Assembly (NCBI GenBank): GCA_016584495.1
Contig: WAID01000009.1
Span: 1,984,001 to 2,048,000 of the forward strand
Origin: Celoporthe dispersa
Taxonomy: Eukaryota > Ascomycota > Sordariomycetes > Diaporthales > Cryphonectriaceae
DNA: 64,000 nt
Direction of reading: 5' to 3'
Position 1 is the first letter of the stretch. The number at the start of each line of letters is the position of its first letter. The position numbers and the translations under genes are program-made. Positions 11,712-23,800 of the stretch are shown in pieces. The notes beneath the pieces were generated by a model. That model was not told where the DNA came from and did not search any database. It was given only the letters and a program-made list of their open reading frames with translations.

Positions 11712-13351
11712 ATGGCAGCAACACAATCCAAAAAGAAGTCAATTGTCTTCTTGCATCCTGATCTCGGCATAGGTGGTGCTGAGAGGCTTGTTGTGGACGC
11801 TGCTGTTGGCCTGCAAAACAGAGGGCACAAGATCACCATCTTCACGAGCCATTGTGACCCGAGCCACTGTTTTGACGAGGCAAGGAATGGTATGTGTTCC
11901 CCCCAGAGGTTGAGCTCAGTGCTCCCAAGATCCCATCATCTGCTGCTCAAGCAAGCTGACACCTGTCCCCCTCCCCCTCCCCCCAGGAACCCTGGATGTT
12001 CGAGTCCGGGGCAACACCATAGTCCCCCCCTCTATCCTCTCTCGCTTCAGCATCCTCTGCGCGATCCTCCGACAGGCACACCTCCTCATGCAGATCACAT
12101 ACTCAGGCGAACTCGACAGCCTCAAGCCGGATGCGTTCTTTGTCGACCAGCTCAGCGCTGGCCTCCCCCTCCTCCAGATTATCCGACCCCGCTCGCCCAT
12201 CCTCTTCTACTGCCATTTCCCGGACCTACTCCTCGTGCAAGGACGACAGAACCTGTGGAAGCGCCTCTATCGCATACTGTTTGATGCCTGGGAGGGACTC
12301 AGCATGAGCTTTGCAGATGCGATCGCGGTCAACTCCAAGTTTACGCGCGGCGTGGTCGGCCGGACCTGGCCTGCTCTGGCCAAGGAGAAGGAGCTCAAGG
12401 TCGTGTATCCGTGCATTGATACGCGCGCCCAGGGTGACGGTGCCGGCCAGGCTGGTGGTGCAAAATGGGAGCATGGACAGATCATCCTGAGCATCAATCG
12501 CTTTGAGCGCAAGAAGGATGTGGCCCTGGCGATCAAGGCATTTGCAGGGCTGCGCAGGGACCAGAGGAAGGGAGTCAAGCTGGTCGTGGCTGGTAAGGGG
12601 CGCTCCTATCCTCACACCTTCTGCGGATCTCCTGGGCCCGGCTAACCTCACTGCCCAGGTGGCTATGACGCCCGTGTCTCCGAGAATGTCGGCTATCACA
12701 ACGAGCTTGTCTCCCTCGCCGAGTCTCTCGGCCTCTCCAATACGACCGTCAGATCTATACCGCCTACCCTGACCATCCCGTCCGACACCGACGTCGTCTT
12801 CCTCCCTGAGCGTGCCCAACTCTCTCAAGCAGCAGCTCCTCGGGTCCGCCAAGCTCCTCGTATACACCCCGTCCAACGAGCACTTTGGCATTGTCCCCCT
12901 CGAGGCTATGCTCTCGGGTGTTCCTGTGCTGGCAGCCAACACTGGCGGTCCCACCGAGACGGTGGTGGAGGACGAGACCGGCTGGCTGAGGGATCCCGAG
13001 CAGGTGGACGAGTGGACCCGGGTCATGAACAAGGTCCTGAACGAGATGAGCCGAGACGAGCTGGGCGAGATGAGCCGCAGCGGCACGGCGCGTGTACGTG
13101 GCAACTTCGCCGACACGCAGATGGCCCAGCGTCTTGACGAGATCTTTGCCTCGATCGAGAACCCGAGGCGCGCTGGCACCTTGACCAGGCTGCTCATACT
13201 CCTGCTGGTGGTCGTCATAGCAATGGGCGCCGCCTTTGGCATCCCCATGACTCTCATCACCATCCGCGACGGCACGAAGGGCGGGCTGTTTGCTCTTCTC
13301 ATCTCTGTGGCACTGGTGTCCCTCGCCATCCTGTCCCGCAGCCAACGTTAG
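11712..13351 (+). CDS. ALG2: Alpha-1,3/1,6-mannosyltransferase Alg2 (one apparent frame break)
   Basis: GT4 glycosyltransferase that adds the second and third mannoses to the dolichol-linked oligosaccharide on the cytosolic face of the ER. Exons 11712-11889, 11987-12592 and 12659-13351 have GT..AG junctions. The N-terminal donor-domain signature is HPDLGIGGAERLVVDAA. The EX7E motif of GT4 enzymes is seen in EHFGIVPLE, followed by the NTGGPTETV loop. Two hydrophobic segments close the C-terminus, as in yeast Alg2. Reading passes from frame 1 to frame 2 at 12801-12807 (CCTCCC): the family motif FLLSVPNSLK is restored only by dropping one C. With that correction the protein has 491 residues, a normal length. 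No GT..AG intron of suitable length explains the shift, so a sequencing error or a damaged allele is likely. Confidence 0.92.
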
Positions 13352-14258
13352 GGGAGGCAGTATACTTTTTTGACAACCTTCACCCCCCTGGCGGTGTTGT
13401 CCGATACTCTGGTTTAAACTTCCGGTCAGTGCAAGATTCCTAAAGCCAGGCGCCTCGCCGTACCTGTCAACGCGGCTGAGATTTACCACGTGCTAATTTG
13501 TGTTACAGATCCTGTTTACCTCATTTGTGTTCACTGCCCTCCGGCCCGTCGACGCGAGGCGTTTTGTTCTTACCGGACATATCGGCGTCCTTATCGATTG
13601 GACAACCTGACTGACGGACGACGGACCGGAAGGAAGTCCGCAGCCAAAGCGCAAGTTGTTCCTTGACGACCTACCGCTTCGTGGCAATACAATTCGTCAA
13701 GATGATAATCCCTAATTCCTCCTTGGTGGGTTGTTGGGGGCCATGCTCAACAAGATGAACGCGACCGCTCAGCTGAGCCCCATCTCACCTCAGCCTTCCT
13801 CCCCCTCCCGAAACAGGATGTCATGCATCCCAGCTGGCTGGGTAGGACCTAACACGTTTGCTCGCACTCGGGCATCCCTTCAAGTCCAGTGAACGTGCTG
13901 ACAAGGAGAGGGTGCCCGCAGGTGCTGGGTGCGGCTCGGTCATCCCCCCAGTGCGCCTGACATGCTGGCAATGAGTTATATGGAACCAGCTGGAGCCTAG
14001 CTTGGGGTGTGTCCGAATCCCATGTGTCGCTATGAATACCTCAGCCAATTTCGTTTTCTAGATGATGGAGGGCTATGGCAGTCAATACTCGGCAGGGCTC
14101 GACTTCGACCGCCTGAAATAGAGAGAGAGAGGCTCATTTCCGCTCAAACGTGACCATATAAGAATTCACAGATCCCTCTCGTAATGGCGAGGCTTCCTAG
14201 AACATAAGCCCGATGCAGAACGATCCGCAAGTCCACGCGCACTAGAGTCCACAGCAAG
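13352..14258. other. Intergenic region between ALG2 and the beta-propeller gene
   Basis: 3' flank of ALG2 followed by the upstream region of the next plus-strand gene. No recognisable coding sequence or RNA gene is seen. A short GA tract at 14120-14131 lies about 130 bases before the next start codon. Confidence 0.45.
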
Positions 14259-15397
14259 ATGAAGTCTCTCACCTTACCTCTCGCCTGCCTCGGGGCCCAG
14301 ACTGGTCTCACTGCCTCACTCCCGTCCCGCCATAATGTCCAGGCTCGCTCTGGCTCTCGACCCGGCCCATCCTCCTCGGACGCAGAGACCATCTTCTCCC
14401 TCCCAGCGACCCCATCCTGGTTCGAGAATCTTGCCTACCGCCCCTCGACCAACAGCCTCCTCGCGACACGCCTCGATGTACCGCAGATCTGGTCCGTCGA
14501 CCCTCTCACACAAACCGGGACGCTCGTGGCCAACGTGTCCGACGCCACGGCGCTCGTGGGCATCACACAGCTTTCCTCGGCCGGCCCACCACGGCGGTCC
14601 TCCTGCTCCAGGCCGCCATCGTCTCCCGCGGGAGATGATGTTTTCCTCTTGCAGGCCTGAACTATACCTTCACCACGGGGCTGACGCCCAACTCCTCTGC
14701 CCTGTGGAGCCTGACGTTTCCCTCCTCGTCCAAGAACGAGACCACCGGGTCTCAGCCCCCGACGCCTGTGCCGGTCCTGGCGCTCCCCGGCATGGGCATG
14801 ATCAACGGCATCACAGCCTGGGACTCCCACACCATCCTCGCGGCGGACAGCACCGAGGGCGCGATCTGGAAGGTCGACCTCGCCTCCAGCACCGCCTCCA
14901 TCATCCTGCAGGACCCCACGATGGCGCCCTACGCGAACGCGACCAACGTGCTGGGGACAAACGGCGTCAAGATCTACCGTGCCTCCTCGGCCGGAGCAGC
15001 AGCGGCCGACGGCAACAGCACCTACGTCTACTACACCTCCACCAACCAGGGCATCCTCGCCCGCATCCCGGTCGACCCGGCCACGACCGCCGCGACGGGC
15101 CCCGCCCAGGTCCTAGCAAGCGGCTTCGGCAACCCAGACGACTTTGCCGTGCTCGACGACGGCAGCGCCGTGCTGGCCACGGGCCCGCAGGACACGGTCG
15201 TGCACGTCGCGCTCGACGGGACCGTGACGACCCTCGCGGGGAGCACGAGCGAGCTGGTGCTGGCGAGCAGCACGTCCTGCGCCCGCGGGCGGGGCGGTCA
15301 GGTGTTTGTGACTACGGCTGGGGGTTTCGAGGCCAAGGTGAACGGGACCGTCGTGGGGCCAGGGAGCGTGGCGAGGTTTGATCTTTGGGGACAGTAG
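14259..15397 (+). CDS. Secreted SMP-30/gluconolactonase-like beta-propeller protein (frame break)
   Basis: Probable secreted six-bladed propeller protein. Residues 1-19 look like a signal peptide (MKSLTLPLACLGAQTGLTA). Two blocks are separated by a frame change. The first, up to about 14565, holds the FENLAYRPSTNSLLATRL and WSVDP strands. The second, from about 14652 to 15397, holds LNYTFTTG, GMINGITAWDSHTILAADS, GAIWKVDL, GNPDDFAVLDDGSAVLATG and FVTTAGG. These NG(I/L) and DD-F motifs resemble the SMP-30/LRE-like propeller group found widely in fungi. The join needs one extra base near 14641-14650; I found no in-phase GT donor that would make an intron. With it, the length is about 379 residues. 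The substrate cannot be inferred. The stretch rich in Ser, Pro and Arg (about 14570-14640) fits poorly, so the true structure there is uncertain. Confidence 0.6.
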
Positions 15398-16538
15398 TAG
15401 GGAGGGGAGGGGGGATCATTGGCTCAAAAAAAGAAGGAGAAAAAAAAAAAAAGAAGGGCGGTTTGTTGAGGGGTTTTGTCATCATAGTAGTAGGACAACA
15501 GACATGTCATGACTGGGCCAGTAATACGAGATATTACACTGATCTGCTCAAGAGAAAATAAACCACAAACAATGGGATCAAGTCAGTACAAACAAAGGCT
15601 CGTGTCAAGGGCTTCCCGCATAGGGAAGCCGTCTCTATTCATCTTCGTCGGGTATACGACCTATTGTCATCTCACGGCCACGCGTCGCGTAGCGCAGCGC
15701 ACATTGTGAAGGGTATCATCCTTCCTGCTCAACTCCAGCGATCCTTTTGAGTTGCTTTGCCATCCGACTTGCACGGGTAAAAAAAGAGACCCTCAAGCCG
15801 CCCCCCTGATGGGAGACGATGGGAACCTTGAAAAACCACCAACACAATTCGCCTATAGTTCCGCTGCGGACCAGGAAAGCGCACGACGCGAGACGGACAA
15901 CCTCCGCGCCCCTCAAGACCCCTCGCTGCTCTAGACTGCACAAACACGTGAGCCCAAAGATCCCTCCTGGATATATCTCAAAACGGATGTCTCTTTGCCT
16001 CCACTGGCAGGTATCGATCCCAACGAAAGCAGGAAATGCATCTCAAAGAGGAATCCTCGGCGGTGGCGGCATCCCCGAGCCGACCAGCCACACCTCCACT
16101 GGACCTCCCAAAAACTTGTACAACGCCATGGAGCCAAAACCTCTTGTGTGTTCCCCTGCGGTGAGGGAGGTGGCGCTATGCTAGTGTGTGATATTATATG
16201 CAATCCCAAAGCCTGTCAGTATAGCTTATGGGGTAAGATGCCCTATGTACGCGTGGGAATCATGTAAAGAGCACTGAAATAGAGGAGAGGAGAAAAAAAA
16301 AGAAAAAGAAGAAAAAAAAAACAGATAGCCGACCGATGCAGTTTTCCCCGTCCCGTCTCTGCATAGCTGATCCCAGGCTCCAAGGAGAAAAAACGAAGAA
16401 AACACTGTTCCGCTCGAGGAGAGGGGTATGTCTCATGAAGCAGAGCCACATGTGGCTGTGCCTGTACAATACGTCCACACTGGTCGGCTGGAAGCTCCAG
16501 AGGGGGGGGGGGTGGGGGTGAGGTTCCAGTGTCAGCCC
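15398..16538. other. Convergent intergenic region with AATAAA
   Basis: Lies between the 3' ends of the propeller gene (plus) and the kinase gene (minus). A canonical AATAAA at 15557-15562 could serve the plus-strand gene about 160 bases after its stop. A-rich tracts (15428-15454, 16291-16322) and a G-run (16503-16517) occur. No gene is recognised. Confidence 0.5.
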
Positions 16539-19500
16539 TCACTCGTCAGGTGACAAGATCTTTTTGGCGGTATCTGTGCTGCCGACAGAAGCATTCGTGC
16601 CTCGTCTTCTTGTTCTGAAGGTGGGCTTCGGAGAGTCTTTGAGCGTGTTCGACTTCTTAGGCCGGCGGCTCATCATCAAGAGCCCGTCGTCGTCACTGTC
16701 CGTGTCGTCTCCGTCGTGGACGGACCGCGAGCCAAGCGGAGTGGTAGTGGCATTTGAGAAGGCCACGCTATCGGGCTCAAGGTCATCAACCTGAAACGAG
16801 GTCTGGTCGGAGTGATCGAAAGCTGCGTCTTCGAGTGGAAAGCCTGTCTCTGGCTCTTTGACGAGGGCCGGAGGAGTGAGTGAGTCGGTCGTCTCGAAGG
16901 CAGCCGAGCGGTTAACTCTAGCAGGAACGCCAAGGGGTTCTCCCTCCGGATCCGCTGACACTGATGAGGCCCCGCTCAGCAAGGCCGGGAGAGACGGGTC
17001 GGATTGGAAGACCGCTTCCGCGAAATCCTTCTGGGATGTGGAGGTCGTGTAGCTGACCGGAGAAGTCATCACACTGGGACTGGTCCACGGCGTTGCTATA
17101 GCATCACCGGAGTTGGACTTGGAGGAGAACTTGGTGCTACAAGTGTCCTCGCGGGAAACTGCCCGGTTGGCCAAGAAACCATCGTCGTCAGGAGATGAGG
17201 GACACGGCACTTTGGCCGGATCTATCTCGGCTGGAGGTTGCAGGTCTTGCTGCTGGCTGATCCGTTCCTCGTATTCAAGCCTTTCGCGGCGACGCTGAAT
17301 GACTTGTGCACGCGCAAAGGACTCCGCCGTCGACGTGTTATAGTTCCGGGGCGGAGGTGTTTTGCCTTCCAGATCCTTGACACGGTGAGCTGTCACAGGC
17401 CTCTCGTCTATCTTGACCACCGTCTGGAACTTATCCAGCGTCGTCTCGGATTTATGTTGGACGACGGCATGGTATGCTGCGATCGCTTGGTTGGAGAAGA
17501 GCAGCGGAGATGGCAGAGGGCTGTCATAAGCAGTGCTAGTGAGGTCCAGAGACCGCATCTGCTGCAGTCGTTTCGGCTGCTCAAAGCTTCCAGGGGCGAC
17601 AAAAGTGCTGACCGCAACTTTCGGCTCGGCTCGTTTGTCATGGGAGTTGAAGACCAGCGCCCGATCGACCGACTGCGATCTGGCCGAGTCCTCGGGAGAG
17701 GCGATAACATCGCGTCCCTGTCTGGACAGGCTGCCTGATGAACCGTCCACACTCTCGACAGCAGGTGTGCTGGGAGCAGTGTGGGCTTCGAGTATGTTGT
17801 TGTGCAGCGCTAGGGTGGCATTCGAGATGGATTGTGAATGTCTGTGCCGCCGCGGGAACTCGTATCGAGATGGAGTGGGTGTCTGGCGCTCTGCGGCTTC
17901 CTCATTGCCGTGAGGATCAGCGCCAAGGGCCTCAGAGGCTTGCTGGGAAAAGTAATGGCCGGACGGCGTTGGGTTCTTGGAGGAGGTCGACACATCATCT
18001 TTTGGTGGGGTTTCGTCTGGGCTAGCCGTCACGCTGTATGTCAACGGATGGTCTCTCTGGGGGAGCTGGTGTAGTTCCCTCACGGATGGGAAGTATTCGG
18101 CGTCTCCGCGCAAGCTCTTCCTCCGGCCGTCACGTAGACCTGGCATGACTGGGGTGTGGGCAGGGCTCTCTCCTACCGAGCTGGCCGCGCTGCTGGTGGC
18201 TCTCTTTCTAGATCCCTCCTCAGTGCGGTCGGAGAAAGGTCCTGAGATGTATTTGCCGATCTTCTTGATGCTCGTCTCGACGTTTTTCCTTGCTCGCTTG
18301 ATCAGGGTGAAAGGTATGACGGCATCATGGAGGTCCTTGTCGGTAAGCTGGATCTTGCGGCCCTCACTCTGCCGGGACGGATCCGTGTCGTCAATCCATC
18401 CGACCTGGTTGGGCATGTCTGCGAGGATCCAAGGGTGCCGTTTGATATCACGCAGCTCAATGCGCTTCCTGGGATCTTTGACGAGCATCTTGGCCAAGAG
18501 GTCCCGGAGGTTCTCGTCGACATCTTCGTAGACGAGTACATGGTCGTCGCGATAGGGAGGACGCACTTCCCTGGTGCTGAAAGCCAGAGCCTTGGGCGAC
18601 GTTGACGGGTCGACAGGCCGTAGGCGTCTGTTGGGTATGTACACCTGGTCCGTTGCGATTTTCCTGAACATCTGGAACTCGTCCTCGGCCAAGAAGGGGA
18701 TTCTCGCAAAGATCATGCAGTAGAGGGTGACCCCGAGGGACCAGATGTCAATCTTCTCGGAGACCTTTGGTGGTGGCCCACTGTCGAGATCGGTGTAGCA
18801 CAGCTCTGGCGCGAAGAAGGCCGGCGTGCCGACAGTCTTGGAGAGCTCCAGCTCGTCATCGAAGTCCTGAGCTTCGGACTCGGAGACGGTGTCGACGAGC
18901 TCGAAGTCCCTCATGGGCCTGCCAAAATAAGACACACCAAAGTCTGAGATCTTGACGGTGTGCTCCTTGGTCCAGAGTAGGTTCGCCGGCTTGATGTCCC
19001 TATGGACGATGCCTTGGTAATGCAGATACTGGAGACCAAGGACGACGTCTCTGAAGGCCTGCCTGGCCTCGTCGATGGTGAAGCAGGGCACGTAAGAGAA
19101 GTCATCGGCATATGGATCGTGCGTGTGGGGATTGAAGTCGACCGAAGACATGTGCGAGATGATGGAGTCGGCCATACTGGGGGAGCGTTCTCGAAATTGC
19201 ATGTCGTCGTATGCACCGTACATGGTTCCGTCGAGGGCATTGGTAGGGGTGATGGTGGAAAAAGTACCGGGCGTTTTGTCGTTGTCTTCGTAGTCATGAT
19301 CAGCCGGGAATGCTTCGAACTCGGCGCCAGCCATTGATCGCATTGACTGAGTCCTGGATGGGGGCTGCGAAGGTGGTGCAGACATCTGACAGGCAGGGGA
19401 GCCTGAATTTGACCAGGCGGCCTCAGCATCCGACCCGCCTATGTCCGAAATTCGCGATGCGTCGTCCTGGCCGAATTCTAGGCTCCAGGGTCCGGGTTGC

Positions 19501-20489
19501 GTGCCAGTCTTCTCTGCAAGATGGGCCCTCTTCAGCTCCTTGAGGTTGTACCTGCGCTCCAGATTGAGGATGTAGTGTTCCTCTTCCTCGGTGAGCACTT
19601 CCCCTCTCATCTCCCTCTCGATCCGCTGACGTTCGAAAGCACAGATGTGCGGGAGGCCCTTCTTCCTCCAGATGACCTCCCCACACTCAACATGCTCGAG
19701 GCACAGATAGATTTTCTTATAATCCGGGTCATCGATGACTTCGAGGAGAGCCACAACGTTGGGGTGTCTGATCTTCTTGAGGATGGCGATCTCCCTCTTC
19801 GTCTTCTCGAATGGGGACACATTTTGTGTGATTCTGCCGAGCCGACGTTTCTTGGAGAATCGAGGGACGATCTTGATGGCGACGTTCTGGTTCGTGTGGA
19901 GGTCGCGGGCCAACTTGACCTTGCCGTGAACACCACGTCCTATCTCTTCTATGACCTCGTAGTGATTGATAATCTTACGGCCGGTCGTGTAATCTTTGTC
20001 GATATTGGCGACGTGTGTCCTGTACAGCTCTACGTCAGCAATCTGAACTTCTTCCTCCCCGCCATACAAAAAAGCCGCGGCGGGCTGTGATTCCTTTTTC
20101 TCCAGTCCTGCCAGTGAGCCAGCCGTACGGCAGCCCCTGTCGGGGTCTCCTGCTCCAGCCAGAGAGAGGCCACAGCATGACACAGGAAGAGCACGTTATG
20201 GTCGAGGGGGGTTGAGGAACGCGAGGGCAACTTACTCTCGAACCGTGTGGGTCTGCAGAGGGTGCAGGTATGGACTGTGCTGGGCAGCAGGTGTCGTGTT
20301 CTCGGAGACAGACTGTGAGGACGGTAGTGACATGGTCGCGCGGGGGTTGAAGGGACTGAAGAGTCCTGGGGAGGAGACGGGTGTGCTGTTGGCGGTGCGC
20401 GAGGGCGGGTGAGGTGGATATAAGGTGTTGAGTTGGGGTGGAGTACGGTCAGAACCGTGGTCGGACTGTGGTGGTTGTGGTGGCTCCAT
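16539..20489 (-). CDS. ssp1: CaMKK/Sak1-type Ser/Thr kinase upstream of SNF1/AMPK
   Basis: Member of the fungal Ssp1/CmkC/Sak1-Elm1-Tos3 group, which phosphorylates the activation loop of Snf1/AMPK and related kinases under glucose or calcium stress. Two exons, 20236-20489 and 16539-20019, are joined in phase (…LQTHTVRE/THVANID…), giving 1244 residues. Kinase motifs: glycine loop GRGVHGKV at about 112-119, catalytic Lys134 in VAIK, HRDIKPAN at about 424-431, DFG at 444-446, APE at 488-490. An insert of roughly 170 residues with acidic and Ser-rich stretches sits between the N-lobe and the catalytic loop, and a long disordered C-terminal tail of about 600 residues follows the kinase domain. 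The ATG at 20489 was chosen because the exon-1 tail LQTHTVRE is characteristic of orthologues. The reading frame is intact. Confidence 0.92.
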
Positions 20490-20721
20490 CGTGTCGTCGT
20501 GATCGTGAGCTTGGGCTGAGCTTGTGAGAGACCGTGGACGAGATCGTGAACGTGACCGTGAACGTGAAGTGGTCGTTGCACAACGACATAATGAGCTAAA
20601 AGAGCAAAAGGCTCGACTGAAGCCCCCGGAACTCTGATCAGAACGAGAAAAGATGACAAAAGAGAAGGAGAAAGGAAGGAGGCGGCTCTAGACTGGCATC
20701 AAGACCATCTCAAGGGGCGCA

Positions 20722-20812
20722 AGAAGAAGGAAAGAAGAAGAAGAAGAAGAAGGATGAGGTGGGGGAAAAGGGTGGTGGTGGAGGAGGAGGAGGAGGAGGA
20801 GGAGGCAGGAAG
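20722..20812 (+). repeat. Polypurine (GAA/GGA)n tract upstream of the kinase gene
   Basis: Purine-rich tract on plus containing an AAG/GAA run (about 20733-20752) and a GGA run (about 20780-20805), 230-320 bp upstream of the kinase start. On the coding strand of that gene it is a polypyrimidine tract, as often found in fungal promoters or leaders. Such mirror-type polypurine runs can form triplex DNA. Confidence 0.8.
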
Positions 20813-23800
20813 AGGAGGTCGATTGTAGTTTGTTTGGTCGTGCGCGGGTTGTGGTCGAGATCGAGAAAGGCTTCAGGTTTCGGATGGGGTTGGGTAAGTG
20901 GACTGGGCCAGTAACTAGACTGATCAGACAGTGGATTGGGTTCACTGCGGTGCGTGAGAGGGGTCGAAGAGGAATTGGTGACCGTTTTGTCCAACCCGCC
21001 CACCCCAGAAATCGGCGCGAGGACTTTGGGGGGGAGGGGGCCCTCAGGCCGAGTTGCACGGCAGGTACGTAGCCCGTACCCGTACCCAGCTCCTTGCTGG
21101 TGCAGCGCTTTAGGGTGTGCTAGGAGGTACGTACCGGAGCATCCTAGGCGGTCTCCCAATTGCCCAGGTCCTAGGGTAGGGGTCCCCTGCACCACCCCTC
21201 CAGCGACCCTTGTCGTCTGGGCTCCTACAGGTACTCGAGGCCCTCGTCTTGTGTTGCCGTCATTACTACATAATACTGCTATGGTATGTACAGTGCTACT
21301 TACATCGTACTATCGTAAGTTCTTCGGTACCGGGGTACGTACACGGACCACCTGGGAGTTGACGGCTGGGCATGCACTTTGGGGGGGGGGGGTGTATGTG
21401 TATCTGCGGCTGGCTGCCCGTGCAGCTTGTTATCTCTACGGAAGAAGAAGAAAAATTCAAACCAAAACCAAAAAAAAACCACCAACCACCATGTACACAG
21501 CTGCGCAGGCATTGACCTAACTGAAGTCTAGGCAGTTTCAAGAAAGGGAGAGAGACAGCTACCCTCAAAATGGATGGATATGGCGGCTGTGCGATTATGG
21601 GCTGGTTGATTGATTGATTGATTTTCCCAGGATCGATGCGGAGTACCTGGGTACCCAAATGGAGACACATGCTGATGCAGGCCGATGGGCATCGAAATGG
21701 TGCCACTGTCGCTGGTTGGTGTGCTAAGGAAGAGACCATTCTGACCTTTCCTAGCCTGCCTGTCATCTCTTTTGAGCTGTTTGCTCACTCAGACGACCCC
21801 CGCCCTCTCTTTCCCCCAAGAGGAAAGAAACACCAGGCTATCTAAAAATGTTGAACTGAGGCGAAGAAGAAAAAGGAAAAAAGCTGAGTGAGGCCGGCGC
21901 GGACGACTGTGAGCCTCATTCTGGGCTGCGGAACCTAGTTGAGACCCAGAAGCGATAGGTGCACTTTACGCCGCCCATCCGATACCCTTTTTTTTTCTTC
22001 TCTCTCCTTCTTTCCTTTCCCCTTTTCAAGCATAGGTAGCCCTTGGTAGCTTATAGGTCTAACAGGTCATCATAGACTGGGCGATGTGGACGGCTTAGGC
22101 GAGTTCGAGACTAGCTGCGACTCGCCGGGGCGAGAGAGGAGGACATAGTCCCTATGACTAGGGCTACTGTGGTATGTACTATGGTAGTGATGACTGCGAG
22201 AAGGCCTCGGCTTTCGTCAACCACGACCGGAATCGTTATTCTTTGTACAGGAAGAACGAACCCACCCCCTTCATTTCCCCCCCCCCAAGAAGAAAAAATA
22301 AAATAAAAAAGAACAGAAGAGGAAGAAAATTGAGTTCAGATACAAGACGCGCCAGTGGCCAAAAGCTCAACCATCTTCTCCCCTGCTGAGAAAATAAAAA
22401 TACCAGACCTGACACCCCATCCAAGGTTGGGTCAGGAGTATGTGAGCAGATATTCTACCCGCCAAGACAGGTCGCCCAAGTGCTGCGAGTACGAGGCGAA
22501 GAGCGAGGGTGAATTCTGTTGAGACGGGCGAGAGAGGGCGACTTTCGAGGATAGGGAAAAGGCTTCTGGGTTTAGATTGGCACGTTGGGACCGCAACAGG
22601 GATCCAGGTTTAAGAGTGCTTATCGCGATGGGGCTCATACGTCGACCTAATTGGTCAAGACTCTAAGTGCTGCTCTTCAGGCGTGCATGTGAAGTGGGCT
22701 CTGCCTCGAAAAGTGTACGTACCGCAGGAGCAATGGCAGCAGAGGCAAGGGGTGTCAAGGACTGGAACATTGGCCCGCCTGAAGAGGAAAGGGAGGGAGG
22801 AAAAAAAGTAAAAGAAGAAAATAAAAAATAAAAAATAAGAAGGAAAAAAAAAAGATAAAGGCTGCTGTGGAAAAGCTGGAGGGGCTGACGACGGCCACGG
22901 GGCGGATGGCTTCTTTTGCTTTCTGGATCGAGATCGGTCTGTTATCAATCGAGAGAACCAAGTGGCCAAGCATTAAGAGATTTCTGCCCAGGGGATGATG
23001 CATCGCCCGCTGGCTAGCAGGCTGGGTAGAGACCGCAGGCGATGATTTTGGGCCGGCTGCTTCAGATGTCCCCCTGGCCCGTGTAACGGCCGAGACAACA
23101 TTTTTTATCTCTCTCTCTGAGCAAAACTACTTTGGTGCTTACATAGTACTGTACAGAGTAGAGTACTGCGTATCTTGATGAAACAGGCTATCCTCCCTTC
23201 CCAAGGGAAGAAAAAAAAAAAGACAGAGAAGATAAGGAAGGAGAAAGAGAGAAAAAAAAAGAAATCTTTCGCCGTCCATCTTCACGAGGTTGTTTAAGCT
23301 TCGCTTACAACCAGGTCGAGGTCGATCGTCGGGCCGGGGCGCCTACGGACGAGTCAAGGTTTAGTGGGATGCCACGACAAAGCACGACTACTGCATGTCG
23401 CGCACTCGCGGCGCTGAGGCTGTGGTTGTATGTCTTACTTCTTTATCTCTTGGCCCCAGGCTACGGTGGTGATCGTATCAGGCCATCCTCATCATCAATC
23501 AAAAGCAGACGTTTCGGAGAATTCCTACGCTTTGATTCCCCGTAGCTGGTATCAGGTCCTGTCGGGTGGGCTGATCCGACCAACGACGGCTCGACGAGAC
23601 CACTCTAGAGTGTACACGCATCATAGCAGATCCAATCAGTACCATGTTTTCTTTTTCCATGGGTGGACGTTTCGGAAAGTTGCACGGCAGACGGCGTATC
23701 CTCTTTGCAGGTCGGGAGCCACAGGATTGATGACCACGTAGTCGGGCATGATCGCGTCAGTGCCTCACATTGCATGCATACAAGACCCTACCAGCCATGG

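Noticed and set aside
14335..15381. 348-codon frame overlapping the propeller gene
   Set aside because: His/Arg/Gly-rich shadow in another frame. The propeller motifs lie in the other two plus frames.
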